Below, piece after piece: positions 40,411 to 50,769 of a DNA stretch of 64,000 nt. Location: assembly GCA_019359395.1 (NCBI GenBank), contig JAHHHK010000002.1:124001-188000 (forward strand), in the 5' to 3' direction. The notes below the pieces were generated by a model, which worked only from the letters and a program-made list of their open reading frames with translations, was not told the DNA's origin and searched no databases. This stretch comes from Komarekiella atlantica HA4396-MV6. Lineage in GTDB: Bacteria > Cyanobacteriota > Cyanobacteriia > Cyanobacteriales > Nostocaceae. Made by a program: the position numbers and the translations under genes. How positions within the stretch are numbered: the stretch's first letter is position 1; the number at the start of each line of letters is the position of its first letter.

Positions 40411-41109
40411 TTATTCGCGTAGTTTGCCAGATAGGCTATTTTCTTCATTGAGAACAGAGTTTGCATAAATGGCAAGTTGTGATCGATTTTTGAGATTTAG
40501 GCGGCTAAGAATACTTGTCACATGAGTTTTGACAGTTCCTTCGGTAATGTAAAGCTGTTGGGCAATTTCGCGGTTTGTTGCACCAACGCCAATCAAACGT
40601 AAAACTTCTTGTTCCCGTGCGGTGATTTCCGATGGCTTTGATGGAGCTGATTCTTGATTAGTTGAAGTTGAAGCAGCTTTCGTAGCCAACAGTTTATCAA
40701 ATAACCCAGGCCCAAATTGAGTATAGCCATAATGTCCAAAGCGAATAGCATCTGCTAGTTCACGTGAGGGCATATCCTTGAGCAAATATCCTTTTGCCCC
40801 TGCCCGCATTGCCCCTGTAAGATAAGAGTCATCATCAAATGTGCTCAAGACGAGAACTTTAACATTGGGAAAGTTTTGCACAATCAGTTTTGTCGCGGTT
40901 CTTCCATCCATTTCGGGCATCCGAATGTCCATTAGCACCACATCTGGCTGGAGTGCGGCGACAAGCTCTAAGGCAACTTTGCCATTCTCGGCATCACCAA
41001 CGACTTGTAAATCAGGCTCCTGTTCTAGTATTGCTTTAAGTCCTTGACGAATGAGGCTCTGGTCGTCAACGATTAACAGGCGAATTGGAGAAGATTCATC
41101 ATTTTTCAT
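40411..41109 (-). CDS. NarL/LuxR-family response regulator
   Basis: 232 residues: receiver domain at 10-125 with the phospho-acceptor D61 in VVLMDIRMPEMDG, acidic pocket DD in LLIVDDQSL and Lys in YLLKDMPS; an acidic/Ser-rich linker; LuxR-type HTH at about 160-215 (LTAREQEVLRLIGVGATNREIA-like, then EGTVKTHVTSILSRLNLKNR). The gene lies downstream of the REC-HisKA_3 kinase gene on the same strand, separated by 535 repeat-rich bases; HisKA_3 kinases usually pair with NarL-type regulators, so this is its likely partner. Targets are unknown. Confidence 0.95.
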   Translation of the reverse strand: MKNDESSPIRLLIVDDQSLIRQGLKAILEQEPDLQVVGDAENGKVALELVAALQPDVVLMDIRMPEMDGRTATKLIVQNFPNVKVLVLSTFDDDSYLTGAMRAGAKGYLLKDMPSRELADAIRFGHYGYTQFGPGLFDKLLATKAASTSTNQESAPSKPSEITAREQEVLRLIGVGATNREIAQQLYITEGTVKTHVTSILSRLNLKNRSQLAIYANSVLNEENSLSGKLRE

Positions 41110-41644
41110 CGGGATTACCTCATGTTAATTCGTAATTCGTAATTCGTAATACTCGCGCCTGGCGCGAGAAGCAAGCTACGTAATTCGTAATATTTCGGCT
41201 CCTTTACTTCTCTACGAGAGGCTGCGCCCTAAGCGTAGCTATGCCGCAGGCTTTACGGCTACGCTCAGTACAAGTCGGCTGCGCTACTTCGACTCCTTTA
41301 CTGCGGCTACGCTCAAGGCAAGCCGCGGCAGTTGAGCGTAGTCAAAACTCAGCACAAATTCGTAATTTGTAATTGACCAAGTAAAATTTAACTTATCGAA
41401 ATTGAAAGGTGCTTGCATCGAAATAAATGTCATAACTTAAGCATGACATCTGTCATGTTGTCAAATAAGATTTGTCAAAAGAATTCATAGTTGATCATGC
41501 GAAATTGGTATTTTATTACCCCTTAGCTTCAGCTAGTGGCTGGAAACATATATCAACTACAAACTACAAATCTGAATTCCGAATTCCAAATGAGGTTATT
41601 TCACGATTGGGCATTGGGAAAATTCTTTTTTGTCCCCCACTCCC
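41110..41644. repeat. Repeat-filled gap between regulator and kinase genes
   Basis: No gene. The first part has AATTCGTAATTCGTAATTCG tandem repeats (41127-41190) around a GCGCCTGGCGCG hairpin. Then comes a GC-rich dispersed repeat: 41226-41257 is identical to 12825-12856, followed by GGCTACGCTC-type units up to about 41345. Another AAATTCGTAATTTG repeat closes it. The right part carries the kinase 3' region. Confidence 0.75.
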
Positions 41645-42748
41645 TCATCCCTCCCTGGGAAAGTTAGCGACAATCTGACAACCTGCACCCGGTTTACTGA
41701 CAATTTCTAGCTGTCCGCCTATCGTAGCTGTTCGTTCTTGCATTCCTTGAAGACCGTACCCTGTCACAGCTTGATCTGACTGAAAGCCTTGGCCGTTGTC
41801 TTGGAGTGTCAATGATAGCCCTGTAGCCGCTGTTTGAATTTTAATCTGAACGCTCGTGGCTTTGGCATGTTTATAAATGTTGGTTAGTCCCTCTTGGATA
41901 ATGCGATATACTACATGATTTACTGAGTCGGAAAGCGGTTGTGATAAATCAATTTGGCACTCTGGTAAAACATCGGTGAGGTGATAGAATTCTTCTGCAA
42001 GGTTGACGATCGCACCTTCAAGCAATTGTCCCTGGAGTGGGTCTGAGCGAATGGCGGAAACTGATTCCCGTACTGCTCGCAGAGCTTCGGAACCCAATTT
42101 TTTCGCCTCTACTAAAAACGATCGCGATCGCTCAAGATCAACTTGCCAAAGTGTCAGCGCTGTTTCCATTTGCACATTCAGCGCTACAAGAGAATGTCCT
42201 AGCGAGTCGTGGATATCACGCGCAATTCGATTGCGTTCTTCTAACGCCGCCATTTCTTCGATGCGTTGATTTAGTGCTCGTTCTTGCTCAAGCGATCGCC
42301 TTAGTTCTGCTTCTGTCTGCTGCAAGCGACGATTTTGCTCTTGGAGTTGCAGTTGTAAGCGGCAAAGTTTGAGTTGATGCTCGATCCGGGCCAGAACCTC
42401 TTCAATCTGAAAAGGTTTATGAATAAAATCAACGCCTCCAACCGAGAAGGCTTTCACCTTATCAAATACCTCATTCAAAGCGCTAATAAAAATGACGGGA
42501 ATCTCTTGGGTTTGGGGATTAGACTTTAGGCGCTGACACACTTCATAGCCAGTCATTCCGGGCATATTGATGTCAAGCAGAATCAAATCTGGAGGTTGAG
42601 CCTGTATGCCGATCAAGGCGATCAAACCATTGGTGACACTCCGAACTTCGTAACCTTGTTCATCAAGCATTGCTGATAAGAGGCGGAGATTATCTAAAGT
42701 GTCGTCAATGATCAGAATATCTCCCTTGGTTGATTGGGTGAATTCCAT
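41645..42748 (-). CDS. Receiver-HisKA_3 histidine kinase (REC-HK)
   Basis: About 367 residues from ATG 42748 (MEFTQSTKGDILIIDDTLDN); an in-frame GTG at 42784 would add 12. An N-terminal receiver (DLILLDINMPGMTGYEVC with its Asp, and FIHKPFQIEEVL) comes first, then a coiled coil, the HisKA_3 dimerisation motif with the phospho-His (RIARDIHDSLGHSLVALNV) and a HATPase domain (VVYRIIQEGLTNIYKHA, DNGQGF, YGLQGMQER). It has no membrane segment and so receives its input from another protein, perhaps the hybrid kinase divergent from it. The partner regulator is probably the NarL-type protein. Confidence 0.93.
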   Translation of the reverse strand: MEFTQSTKGDILIIDDTLDNLRLLSAMLDEQGYEVRSVTNGLIALIGIQAQPPDLILLDINMPGMTGYEVCQRLKSNPQTQEIPVIFISALNEVFDKVKAFSVGGVDFIHKPFQIEEVLARIEHQLKLCRLQLQLQEQNRRLQQTEAELRRSLEQERALNQRIEEMAALEERNRIARDIHDSLGHSLVALNVQMETALTLWQVDLERSRSFLVEAKKLGSEALRAVRESVSAIRSDPLQGQLLEGAIVNLAEEFYHLTDVLPECQIDLSQPLSDSVNHVVYRIIQEGLTNIYKHAKATSVQIKIQTAATGLSLTLQDNGQGFQSDQAVTGYGLQGMQERTATIGGQLEIVSKPGAGCQIVANFPREG

Positions 42749-43368
42749 ACTTCTCAAAGGGCTAAGAGAATCGTCAATTATCACGCTATTGCTAATACCA
42801 TTTAACTTTAAAAATGATCCAAATACGTTGATAGGGGCACGGCAATGCTATAGGTATCAAGATTTTCGTGAATTGGTATAAGGCATTCTACAAGAATTGT
42901 CGATGATGAGTGATCCAAAATCAAAGCTGTGCAATAAATCTATTGATGATGTTAGTTATTTACAAGGTACAACGCGTATAAATAATTCAATGAAAGTAGA
43001 CAATTATTTGTTAAGATTGAGCATAAAGCATAAAAATTTACTATAAAATTAATATTTTACATTCCTTAATATGGTTTATTTTATTTCCGTCTACTTAGTA
43101 AAATTAATTTTATCAGCAGCGATTTTCAACAAATTTATCACGTAAAAAAACATTACTTTTGACCGCTGTATATAACCTTTGCAACGTTTGGAAAATTAAG
43201 TTTTAACTATATTATTGGATGTTTTTCTACTTTTGTATTACTCGTGAGGGTAATTTTATTTTAAACAGAACATCCTTTATATTATGCTAATAAGCCTCAT
43301 CGGAAGTGAAAAGCTTCTGGGTCAGCATTAGCACCCTAGCATTGCTGTTTAATTTAAGGAGTTCGGAC
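42749..43368. other. Divergent upstream region of the two kinase genes
   Basis: About 600 AT-rich bases with no gene seen; both flanking kinase genes point away. The last part has TTAAGGAGTTCGGAC, which provides the ribosome site of the hybrid kinase. No promoter could be set with confidence. Confidence 0.35.
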
Positions 43369-46300
43369 ATGCGTCCTCTCACTGATCAAGTTTTAAAGCT
43401 TGCTAAAAGTGTGCCTTTGCGCCATATTCTTGTGGTACCTTTTATACTGCAAATTTCTCTAGCCGTGGGGTTAACTGGATGGCTATCAATTCAGAATGGG
43501 CAACGAGCAGTTAATGAGGTAGCAATTCAACTCCGCAGTGAAATCACGGCTCGAATCCAACAGTATCTTCAAACCTATGTTGAAACGCCTCATAAAATCA
43601 ATCAACTGAATGCTAATGCGATCCGCCTGGGCGAAGTTAATGTGCAAGATTTATCAGCATTAGAACGACACCTTTGGTATCAACTTGAGACGTTTGACAC
43701 GGTGACGGCGGTTTATATTGGGTCAGAATATCGAGAACATGTTGCGGTGGAAAGGTCGGATGATGGTCGGTTTCAGGTGAAACTTTCGGGTAAGTCCACC
43801 GGGGATGAGATCCGGATTTATGCAGCACAGCAACCGGGACGTTACACTAAACTTTTGAGATCCAGACCCAATTACGATCCGCGAACTCGTCCTTGGTATC
43901 AATCAGCAGTTAAATCTCAAACAGCGAACTGGGGCGGAATTTATAGGCTGTTTGCCACACCCAGATATGTACTCAATGCCAGCTTGCCAATCTATGACGA
44001 TCGCAATAATCTATTAGGCGTTGCTGCCGTAGATTTTTCACTGACTGGCATTAGTCAATTTCTGCGGAGTTTGGAAATCGGGCGATCGGGTGAAACCTTC
44101 ATCCTGGAACGGCGCACAGGATTGCTGGTTGGTAGTTCCGCCACTCAACAACCTTACGTAATTGAAAATCCCACAGCGCCTTTCACATTACAGAATCCCA
44201 TCCGAGTCAAGGCGATCGCAAGCAACGATATTTTGACACGACGCACCACCGAATACTTGCTGCAACGCTTTGGAAACTTAACCCAAATTGACAAAAAACA
44301 ACAACTAGATTTTGACATTCAGGGGCAACGGCAATTTTTACAAGTTGTGCCCATGAAAAATGAACAGGGGTTGGACTGGTTGATCATTGTCGTCGTCCCA
44401 GAACGGGATTTCATGGATCAAATCAATGCCAACACTCGCACAACAATTGTGCTTTGTCTGGTCGCGTTTGCCCTCGCAACTGGATTGGGCATTTTTACGG
44501 CTCGCTGGATTACGCAGCCGATTCTGCGACTGGGGAGCGCAGCCAAAGCGATCGCAGCAGGAAACTTAGACCAAAGAGTTTCTGTGAACAGCATAACCGA
44601 ATTAAACGAGTTAGCGCAGTCTTTTAACCAAATGGCGCAACAGTTGCGTGAATCTTTTTTAGCCTTAGCACTGACCAACGAGAAATTAGAAAGCCGAGTT
44701 AAGAAACGCACCACAGAACTCGACGAGAAAAATGCTCAACTTCAGCGGGAAATTCGCGTTAGCGAAGCTGCCCGAAAGGGTCGTCAAAAAGTAGAGGCGG
44801 CACTGAAAACATCGGAGGCAGAACTCAGGTTAATGTTCGCTGCGATGACCGACATGGTAGTCGTTTTTGATGCGGAAGGTCGTTACCTAAAGTATGTGCA
44901 AACGAAGTATGTGCTAACACAATCCTTTGCTTACAAACCTGATGTAGATCGCCTTGGCAAAAAAGTTCATGAAGTTTTACCTAGAGAAATTGCCAATTTA
45001 ATAGTCGATGCCATTCAGCAAGCGTTGGAGCTGAAAGAAGAACCCAGAAACCCTGATGGCAGTCGCAAGAATGTTTTTGTTGAATACCATTTGTCAATCA
45101 AAAATCGAGAAACTTGGTTTTTAGCCAGTGTCTCGCCGTTATCTGACCGGACAGTGCTTTGGGTCGCTCGTGATATCACCAAGCTCAAAAAAACCGAAGT
45201 CGCGCTAAAAAAAGCCAAAGAAGCCGCAGATGCCGCCAACCTTGCTAAAAGCCAGTTTCTCTCTAACATGAGCCATGAACTCCGAACTCCCCTCAACATC
45301 ATCCTCGGCTTTACCCAATTGCTGCTGCGGAATCGATCGCTTAACTCGCAGCAGCAGGAATACTTGGATACCATCAACCGCAGTGGCGAAGACTTGCTGA
45401 CCTTAATCAATGACGTATTGGAGATGTCCAAAATTGAAGCGGGTCGAGTCACACTCAACGAAACAAATTTTGACCTCTACGGGCTGCTTGATCGCCTCCA
45501 GCAGATGTTTGGTCTGAAAGCTCAATCAAGAGGGTTACAGCTCATTTTTGAGCGCTCAAATACGATTCCGCAATACATCTGTGCCGATGAGAGTAAATTG
45601 CGCCAGGTTCTCGTTAATCTGTTAGGAAATGCAATTAAGTTTACACAGGTGGGTCAAGTGATGTTGCGGGTGGAAACTCTTAGCCAAACCATCACGCCTG
45701 ATCATTGTGTCACCCTCTGCTTCAGTGTTGAAGATACAGGTTGCGGCATTGCTGCTACTGACTTTAATCGTTTATTTGAGCCGTTTGTGCAGACGGAGGC
45801 GGGGCAGAAAGCTCAAGAAGGAACTGGACTCGGATTACCCATTAGCCAGCGATTTGTCCGGCTCATGGGTGGAGAGATAACGGTAAATAGCACATTAGGA
45901 GAAGGCTCGACCTTCACGTTTGATATCCAAACTCGTGCAGTAATTTTGGATACTTTGCCAATGCCTGCACTGAGTCGGCAAGTCATTGGTTTAGAAACAG
46001 GACAACCCACCTATCGCATTTTAATTGTCGAGGATAAACTGGAAAATCGGCGGCTTCTGGTTGAATTGTTGACCCCCATTGGCTTTGAGGTACAGGAAGC
46101 AGTAAACGGTCAAGCTGCGATCGAGCTTTGGGAAAGTTGGTCGCCTAACTTAATCTGGATGGATCTGCGGATGCCAATCATGAACGGATTTGAGGCAACT
46201 CAGCACATTAAAACGACAGGCGGTTCTCAAGCCCCAGTGATCATCGCATTGACTGGAAGCGCATTTGAGGAAGACCGCATGACAGCGCTATCTATGGGCT

Positions 46301-46692
46301 TTGATGACTTTGTGCGTAAGCCATTTCAGACAACCGTGATTTTTGAAAAGATGGCTGAATACTTGGGTGTTCGCTACGTTTATGCTGATGAACTAGACAA
46401 TCAGGAAAATAGCGAAGGAGCAGCTTGGCTTTCTAATGCATCCTTTACGCCTATGCTAACGGTTACAGACTTGGGCGTAATGCCGAGTGACTGGATCGAC
46501 CAACTGCATCAGGCGGCGCTCCGAATCAATGCTAAGGAAATTCTCAAGCTAATTGAGCAAATTCCTGAGCAGTATGATCACCTTGTGAAGGCACTGACCG
46601 ATCTGGTTAACCGCTTCTGTTTTGAAGAAATTATCGCATTAACCAAAAAAGGGACTGGGGATTGGGGACTGGGGACTGGGAGGAATTATTAA
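43369..46692 (+). CDS. Membrane hybrid histidine kinase (Cache-HAMP-PAS-HisKA-HATPase-REC)
   Basis: 1107 residues from ATG 43369, which follows AAGGAG by 8 bases; the frame is open 21 codons further upstream without a site. Membrane helix near 20-40, a double-Cache-like outer domain (YDPRTRPWYQSAVKS, LNASLPIYDDRNNLLGVAAVDFSL), a second helix (VLCLVAFALATGLGIF, about 360-377), HAMP (about 377-430), PAS (about 483-600), HisKA with His636 in NMSHELRTPLN, HATPase (LRQVLVNLLGNAIKFT, EDTGCGIA, GTGLGLPIS), receiver with Asp932 (IWMDLRMPIMNG) and a C-terminal extension. The last residues (KKGTGDWGLGTGRNY) are coded by a GGGGACT heptamer repeat, so the original end was probably displaced. Confidence 0.94.
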   Translation: MRPLTDQVLKLAKSVPLRHILVVPFILQISLAVGLTGWLSIQNGQRAVNEVAIQLRSEITARIQQYLQTYVETPHKINQLNANAIRLGEVNVQDLSALERHLWYQLETFDTVTAVYIGSEYREHVAVERSDDGRFQVKLSGKSTGDEIRIYAAQQPGRYTKLLRSRPNYDPRTRPWYQSAVKSQTANWGGIYRLFATPRYVLNASLPIYDDRNNLLGVAAVDFSLTGISQFLRSLEIGRSGETFILERRTGLLVGSSATQQPYVIENPTAPFTLQNPIRVKAIASNDILTRRTTEYLLQRFGNLTQIDKKQQLDFDIQGQRQFLQVVPMKNEQGLDWLIIVVVPERDFMDQINANTRTTIVLCLVAFALATGLGIFTARWITQPILRLGSAAKAIAAGNLDQRVSVNSITELNELAQSFNQMAQQLRESFLALALTNEKLESRVKKRTTELDEKNAQLQREIRVSEAARKGRQKVEAALKTSEAELRLMFAAMTDMVVVFDAEGRYLKYVQTKYVLTQSFAYKPDVDRLGKKVHEVLPREIANLIVDAIQQALELKEEPRNPDGSRKNVFVEYHLSIKNRETWFLASVSPLSDRTVLWVARDITKLKKTEVALKKAKEAADAANLAKSQFLSNMSHELRTPLNIILGFTQLLLRNRSLNSQQQEYLDTINRSGEDLLTLINDVLEMSKIEAGRVTLNETNFDLYGLLDRLQQMFGLKAQSRGLQLIFERSNTIPQYICADESKLRQVLVNLLGNAIKFTQVGQVMLRVETLSQTITPDHCVTLCFSVEDTGCGIAATDFNRLFEPFVQTEAGQKAQEGTGLGLPISQRFVRLMGGEITVNSTLGEGSTFTFDIQTRAVILDTLPMPALSRQVIGLETGQPTYRILIVEDKLENRRLLVELLTPIGFEVQEAVNGQAAIELWESWSPNLIWMDLRMPIMNGFEATQHIKTTGGSQAPVIIALTGSAFEEDRMTALSMGFDDFVRKPFQTTVIFEKMAEYLGVRYVYADELDNQENSEGAAWLSNASFTPMLTVTDLGVMPSDWIDQLHQAALRINAKEILKLIEQIPEQYDHLVKALTDLVNRFCFEEIIALTKKGTGDWGLGTGRNY

Positions 46693-46903
46693 AGAAGTCT
46701 CTGTGTTGTCTACCTTGTCTCTTTATCAATGCCCAATAACGCCAGTTGCACGCCACTTACTATCCTACGGGAACGCTAAGAGCGAACAACCGGAGGAAAA
46801 GAGGCAACGCAGTAGGCTCCTCAAGTCAGGAAACCCGTCCACAGTACTGACTCTCACATGCCCAATTCCCAGTCCCCAGTCCCCAGTACCAATCCCCAAT
46901 CCC
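46650..46903. repeat. Inverted heptamer arrays between convergent genes
   Basis: GGGACTGGGGATTGGGGACT and following (46651-46681) lies in the 3' end of the hybrid kinase gene; the complementary CCCAATTCCCAGTCCCCAGT and following (46861-46903) ends exactly before the Rrf2 stop. The two can pair into a long stem that closes about 180 bases. It may act as a two-way terminator. Confidence 0.75.
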
Positions 46904-47341
46904 TTAAATGTAATACATCAACTCTTTATTTTTTCGGGTGGCTCGCAGTTCACAAAGGTCTTGGAGTGTATATTTTTGCAAAACAGCGTTAGCAGCCTGA
47001 CGGGCTTCTTGCCAAACTTCCTGAATCAGTTCGTCTTCTATTGTGCTGGAAGTTGTTTCAGAAGTAGAGACAACAACGTCTGACCCTTCCATGCAATTAA
47101 AAGCATCCAAAACTGTGATCGTCCGGGGATCTCGTGCCAGAACGTAGCCGCCTTTGGCTCCGCGTATGCTTTTAATCAAGCCTTGACGCCTTAATGTTGC
47201 CAAGAGTTGTTCCAAATAGCGATTCGGGATATCTTGTAATACCGCTATCTCTCGAATTTGCAGGGATTCACCGTTAGGGTAGCAGGTTGCCAACTCTAAC
47301 AGAGCTAAAAGTGCATACTCTGATTTATTAGAGATTACCAC
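46904..47341 (-). CDS. Rrf2-family transcriptional regulator
   Basis: 145 residues. Winged helix at the start: SNKSEYALLALLELA, LQIREIAVLQDIPNRYLEQLLATLRRQGLIKSIRGAKGGYVLARDP, which is the Rrf2 signature. The typical three-cysteine Fe-S cluster group of IscR/NsrR is not present: cysteines are single (NCMEG, LCELR, ATCYP). It is therefore probably a cluster-free (CymR-like) member. The start is GTG 47341. It stands alone, convergent with the hybrid kinase. Targets are unknown. Confidence 0.92.
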   Translation of the reverse strand: MVISNKSEYALLALLELATCYPNGESLQIREIAVLQDIPNRYLEQLLATLRRQGLIKSIRGAKGGYVLARDPRTITVLDAFNCMEGSDVVVSTSETTSSTIEDELIQEVWQEARQAANAVLQKYTLQDLCELRATRKNKELMYYI

Positions 47342-47684
47342 AGGCGTAACATTTTAAATTCATACCTAAAGCTATAATTTTACTGCTTAGTTTTCTTAAG
47401 CTACTGCGAAAGGAAACTTGACAGTGGAGTTTTGGCTAATTAGTTGTTACTAGTTTAAGGACTTTTAGCAATCAAAGCAAATATTAGTTTTTCTGAATTT
47501 AATCAATAAAACTGATTAATCAGTCTACTGCTTTAAGTTGGAGGGGCTTATACTGGGATCTCAACAGAAATTCGACTCTTAGGTGGTGAGCGAGAAGTTT
47601 TGGGTAGTCAAACCAGGAAGCACCTCACTCTTGTATCCGAATGTCCTGGAGTGCCAGAACTGCGGTAAACCAAACTATTGATAA
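47342..47684. other. Gap upstream of the Rrf2 gene
   Basis: No gene. It holds the Rrf2 promoter on the minus strand and the 3' region of the rhamnose genes. TATAATTT-like sequence at about 47370 and CTTGACAG at about 47417 were noted, but they do not form a clean promoter pair for either strand. Confidence 0.35.
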
Positions 47685-48581
47685 TTATTTTCCTGAATCC
47701 TCGATGTCAGTCAGCATTAACTCTAAACTTTTTTGCCACTCTGGCAGAATCAGCCCAAAAGTATTATATAATTTCTCACTATTTAATAAGGAATAAGCTG
47801 GTCTACTCGCTGCTGTCGGATACTCCTTAGAGGTAATTGCTATTAACCTCTGTAACTTACGCTCACTCTGCTGAAAATTATGGTCAAAAATCGCTTTAGC
47901 AAAACCATACCAGCTAGTTTGTCCATTGGCTGTTAAGTGATAAATTCCACTCTTACTAGCGATAAAACCAGATACATTTTGTCGAGCTTGAGATAAAATC
48001 TGGGCAGTAGCTTCAGCAATCAGGCGACTCCAAGTAGGCGCACCAATTTGGTTATTAACAACTCTAATTTCTTCCCGTTCCTGAGCCAGCTTTTGCATAG
48101 TCAGTAAAAAATTTTTACCTCGCAAACCATATATCCAACTGGTGCGTAAAATCAAATATGGCACTCCTACAGCCATAATCGCTTGCTCACCTGCCAGTTT
48201 TGTCATACCATAGACATTCTGCGGATTAGGTTTATCTGCTTCAGTGTAGGGAGTTGTATTTAAGCCATCAAATACATAATCAGTAGAATAGTGAATCATT
48301 GCTGCACCCAGCCGCTTTGCTTCCTCTGCGATCGCACCAGGAGCAATACTATTAATAGCCATCACTAAATCTGGTTCTGACTCTGCTTGATCTACTGCTG
48401 TGTAAGCGGCTGGATTAATAATTAAGTCTGGTTGGACTTCTCGGATAATACGGCGAATAGTATTTAGTTGAGCTAAATCCATCTGACAGCGCCCTACAGA
48501 AATCACTTCACCCAAAGTTATCAAAGTACGTTGCAATTCCCAACCCACTTGTCCAGTTACACCTGTCAGCAGGATTTTCAT
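47685..48581 (-). CDS. rfbD: dTDP-4-dehydrorhamnose reductase
   Basis: Last step of dTDP-L-rhamnose synthesis: NAD(P)H reduction of dTDP-6-deoxy-L-lyxo-4-hexulose. 298 residues with Rossmann motif MKILLTGVTGQVGWELQRTL, DLIINPAAYTAVDQAES, catalytic YGMTKLAGEQ (YxxxK) after STDYVFDG, and LRTSWIYGLRGKNFL. The start codon overlaps the rfbC stop by 4 bases, so translation is coupled. It is the last gene of the rfbA-rfbC-rfbD set. Confidence 0.96.
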   Translation of the reverse strand: MKILLTGVTGQVGWELQRTLITLGEVISVGRCQMDLAQLNTIRRIIREVQPDLIINPAAYTAVDQAESEPDLVMAINSIAPGAIAEEAKRLGAAMIHYSTDYVFDGLNTTPYTEADKPNPQNVYGMTKLAGEQAIMAVGVPYLILRTSWIYGLRGKNFLLTMQKLAQEREEIRVVNNQIGAPTWSRLIAEATAQILSQARQNVSGFIASKSGIYHLTANGQTSWYGFAKAIFDHNFQQSERKLQRLIAITSKEYPTAASRPAYSLLNSEKLYNTFGLILPEWQKSLELMLTDIEDSGK

Positions 48582-49123
48582 GTAAACATCTCTGCATCTC
48601 GCAGCAACTTAGCAACTTGATCTTTAGCAGAGAGTATTGGTTCTTCTTGAATTGGCCAAGCAATCATTAAATCAGGATCATTCCACAATATAGTACGCTC
48701 GTACTGTGGTGCATAGTAGTTTGTCGTTTTGTACAAAACTTCAGCATATTCTGAAAGCACCAAAAAACCGTGAGCAAAACCTGATGGTATCCACACCTGT
48801 CGTTTATTTTCGGCTGTCAGATATATACCCACCCATTGACAGAAAGTCTGAGAACTTTTTCTCAAATCGACAGCTACATCAAAGACTGTACCTGATATTA
48901 CTCTTACTAGTTTTCCTTGAGATTGCCGGATTTGATAGTGCAAGCCACGTAATACGTTTCTAGCAGAAAGAGAATGATTATCTTGGACGAAATGCTCAGC
49001 AATTCCTGCCTTTTCTAGTAAGGATTTTTCGTTATAACTTTCATAAAATAAACCACGATTATCACTAAAAATTTGTGGTTCAATCATTAACAAATCAGGA
49101 ATTTCTGTTTGTATAATATTCAT
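48578..49123 (-). CDS. rfbC: dTDP-4-dehydrorhamnose 3,5-epimerase
   Basis: 181-residue cupin enzyme. Motifs: EPQIFSDNRGLFYESYNE, the catalytic His region VQDNHSLSARNVLRGLHYQI, GTVFDVAVDLRKSS, PSGFAHGFLVLSE and YKTTNYYAPQYERTILWNDP with the active-site Tyr. Length is normal. Its stop overlaps the rfbD start. It lies 267 bases from the rfbA gene on the same strand. Confidence 0.97.
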   Translation of the reverse strand: MNIIQTEIPDLLMIEPQIFSDNRGLFYESYNEKSLLEKAGIAEHFVQDNHSLSARNVLRGLHYQIRQSQGKLVRVISGTVFDVAVDLRKSSQTFCQWVGIYLTAENKRQVWIPSGFAHGFLVLSEYAEVLYKTTNYYAPQYERTILWNDPDLMIAWPIQEEPILSAKDQVAKLLRDAEMFT

Positions 49124-49390
49124 TGTAATTTAATTTTAACTAAAAATTTTATGCTTTAAATAATTAGCTAACCTTATTTTTATAAATGATAATATTGTAG
49201 TTTTAGCGAATGGCGATACCTGCGGCAAGTTGCTAGCGTCTACGCATAAGCTAAAACATTCATTAAATGGAGGTCTTAACTTGTTCGATTTCATAAAAAC
49301 TAATCATTTCAAAAAAAAATGTCACAAAGCCAGAAATTTCGCAAGATTTTACATGTTACATTCTTGGATTTGGATAAAGTCGAGCTTAGG

Positions 49391-50347
49391 TTATAAAAGC
49401 TGTAAATTTATATCCGAAGGCGATTTATTGACATAAAATAATTCTGTTTTATCATTTTGTATAATTGATTCATAGTTCTGATTATTCTCTAAAATTGTCA
49501 TTAGGTAGTGACCATAGCTACTCTTAGCCATAGACTCAGCTAAGTGACGAAGTTGGCATGAGTCAATATATCCTTGATTATAAGCAATTTCTTCTATACA
49601 GGCTATTTTTAAACCCTGCCGTTCTTCTAAAGTTTGAATAAAGCTACTTGCCTGATGTAAAAATTCATGAGTACCAGTATCTAACCAAGCATATCCTCTT
49701 CCTAAAAGTTCTACTTGTAGTTGATCCCGCTGCAAATAAATCAGGTTCAAATCAGTAATTTCTAACTCGTTGCGAGCAGAAGGTTTAAGACTAGAAGCAA
49801 TCTCTACAACTTGGCTATCATAAAAGTAGATACCAGGAATCACATACTTAGATTTAGGAATTAGTGGTTTTTCTTCTATATTAATTACACGCATGTGTTT
49901 GTCAAATTCGATTACACCATATTGTTCAGGATGTTTGACTTGATAGCCAAATACTAATCCGCCTTTCTTCAAATTTGCTGCTCGATTCAGTACTTCTGTC
50001 AAACCGTGTCCATAAAAGATATTGTCACCTAAAATTAAGCATACTGGCTCGTTATCAATAAAGTCTTTGCCCAAAATAAAGGCTTGAGCTAAACCTTCCG
50101 GCTTTGGTTGTTTGACATAACTAAACTTTAATCCCCACTGATTACCATCCTTTAATAATTTTTTAAATAATGGCAAATCACTAGGTGTGGAAATAATTAA
50201 AATTTCCCTAATGCCAGCTAACATTAATACAGATAATGAGTAATAAATCATTGGCTTATCATAAACAGGCACTAGTTGTTTACTGATAACATGAGTTATT
50301 GGATAAAGACGAGTACCGGAACCACCAGCCAAAATAATGCCTTTCAT
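49391..50347 (-). CDS. rfbA: Glucose-1-phosphate thymidylyltransferase
   Basis: First step of the dTDP-rhamnose route: dTTP plus glucose-1-phosphate. 318 residues with the nucleotide loop [59 protein letters not shown]...EEKP and [18 protein letters not shown]. The C-terminal 25 residues ([20 protein letters not shown]) extend past the usual 290-residue family end. The dehydratase gene rfbB is not in the window, so the pathway must be completed elsewhere. The rhamnose may serve the surface cluster that lies upstream. Confidence 0.96.
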   Translation of the reverse strand: MKGIILAGGSGTRLYPITHVISKQLVPVYDKPMIYYSLSVLMLAGIREILIISTPSDLPLFKKLLKDGNQWGLKFSYVKQPKPEGLAQAFILGKDFIDNEPVCLILGDNIFYGHGLTEVLNRAANLKKGGLVFGYQVKHPEQYGVIEFDKHMRVINIEEKPLIPKSKYVIPGIYFYDSQVVEIASSLKPSARNELEITDLNLIYLQRDQLQVELLGRGYAWLDTGTHEFLHQASSFIQTLEERQGLKIACIEEIAYNQGYIDSCQLRHLAESMAKSSYGHYLMTILENNQNYESIIQNDKTELFYVNKSPSDINLQLL

Positions 50348-50769
50348 GATCTACTCCTTATATAGCAATCCTATTTGAGTTGTAAGATATTTTATTAAGG
50401 CTGTCATTACACATAGCGTATCCCTTAAGAGAAGGAGAATTTCCTCGCAATCCAGGAAACTAGCGTTAGCGTAGGTTTAGCGATCGCGCAGCGTAAAGAC
50501 AAGCTTGTCTGCAACACACTACGCAGCCTAGAGCGATTACAAATAGAAGTTTTCTCTCTCCCCCCTAAACCCTTACACCCCTACACCTTTAATTTCAGTC
50601 ACCTGTAAAGAACATGAGTGGTTTCTCACAAATTTAGGACTACTATAATAAAGCTTGCTGTTAATATTAATAGTCATATTTAATATTTTCATAGTTTTGT
50701 TTTGACTAGTTTTGGTAGATTTATGAACATACTTGATTTACGCAATTAGAGTTACTAAGATACTAAAAT
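50348..50769. repeat. Gap with a dispersed GC-rich repeat
   Basis: No gene. At about 50460-50525 there is a GCGTTAGCGTAGG / GCGATCGCGCAGCG / ACGCAGC repeat of the dispersed family also seen at 12690-12910 and 41226-41345, with an AAGACAAGCTTGTCT palindrome inside (about 50496-50510). The right part is AT-rich. Confidence 0.55.

Noticed and set aside
46703-47083. 126-codon plus-strand frame after the hybrid kinase
   Set aside because: Mostly the reverse of repeats and of the Rrf2 gene, no ribosome site.
49230-49436. Plus-strand 68-codon frame between rfbC and rfbA
   Set aside because: Overlaps the end of rfbA, has no ribosome site, and contains part of a dispersed repeat.
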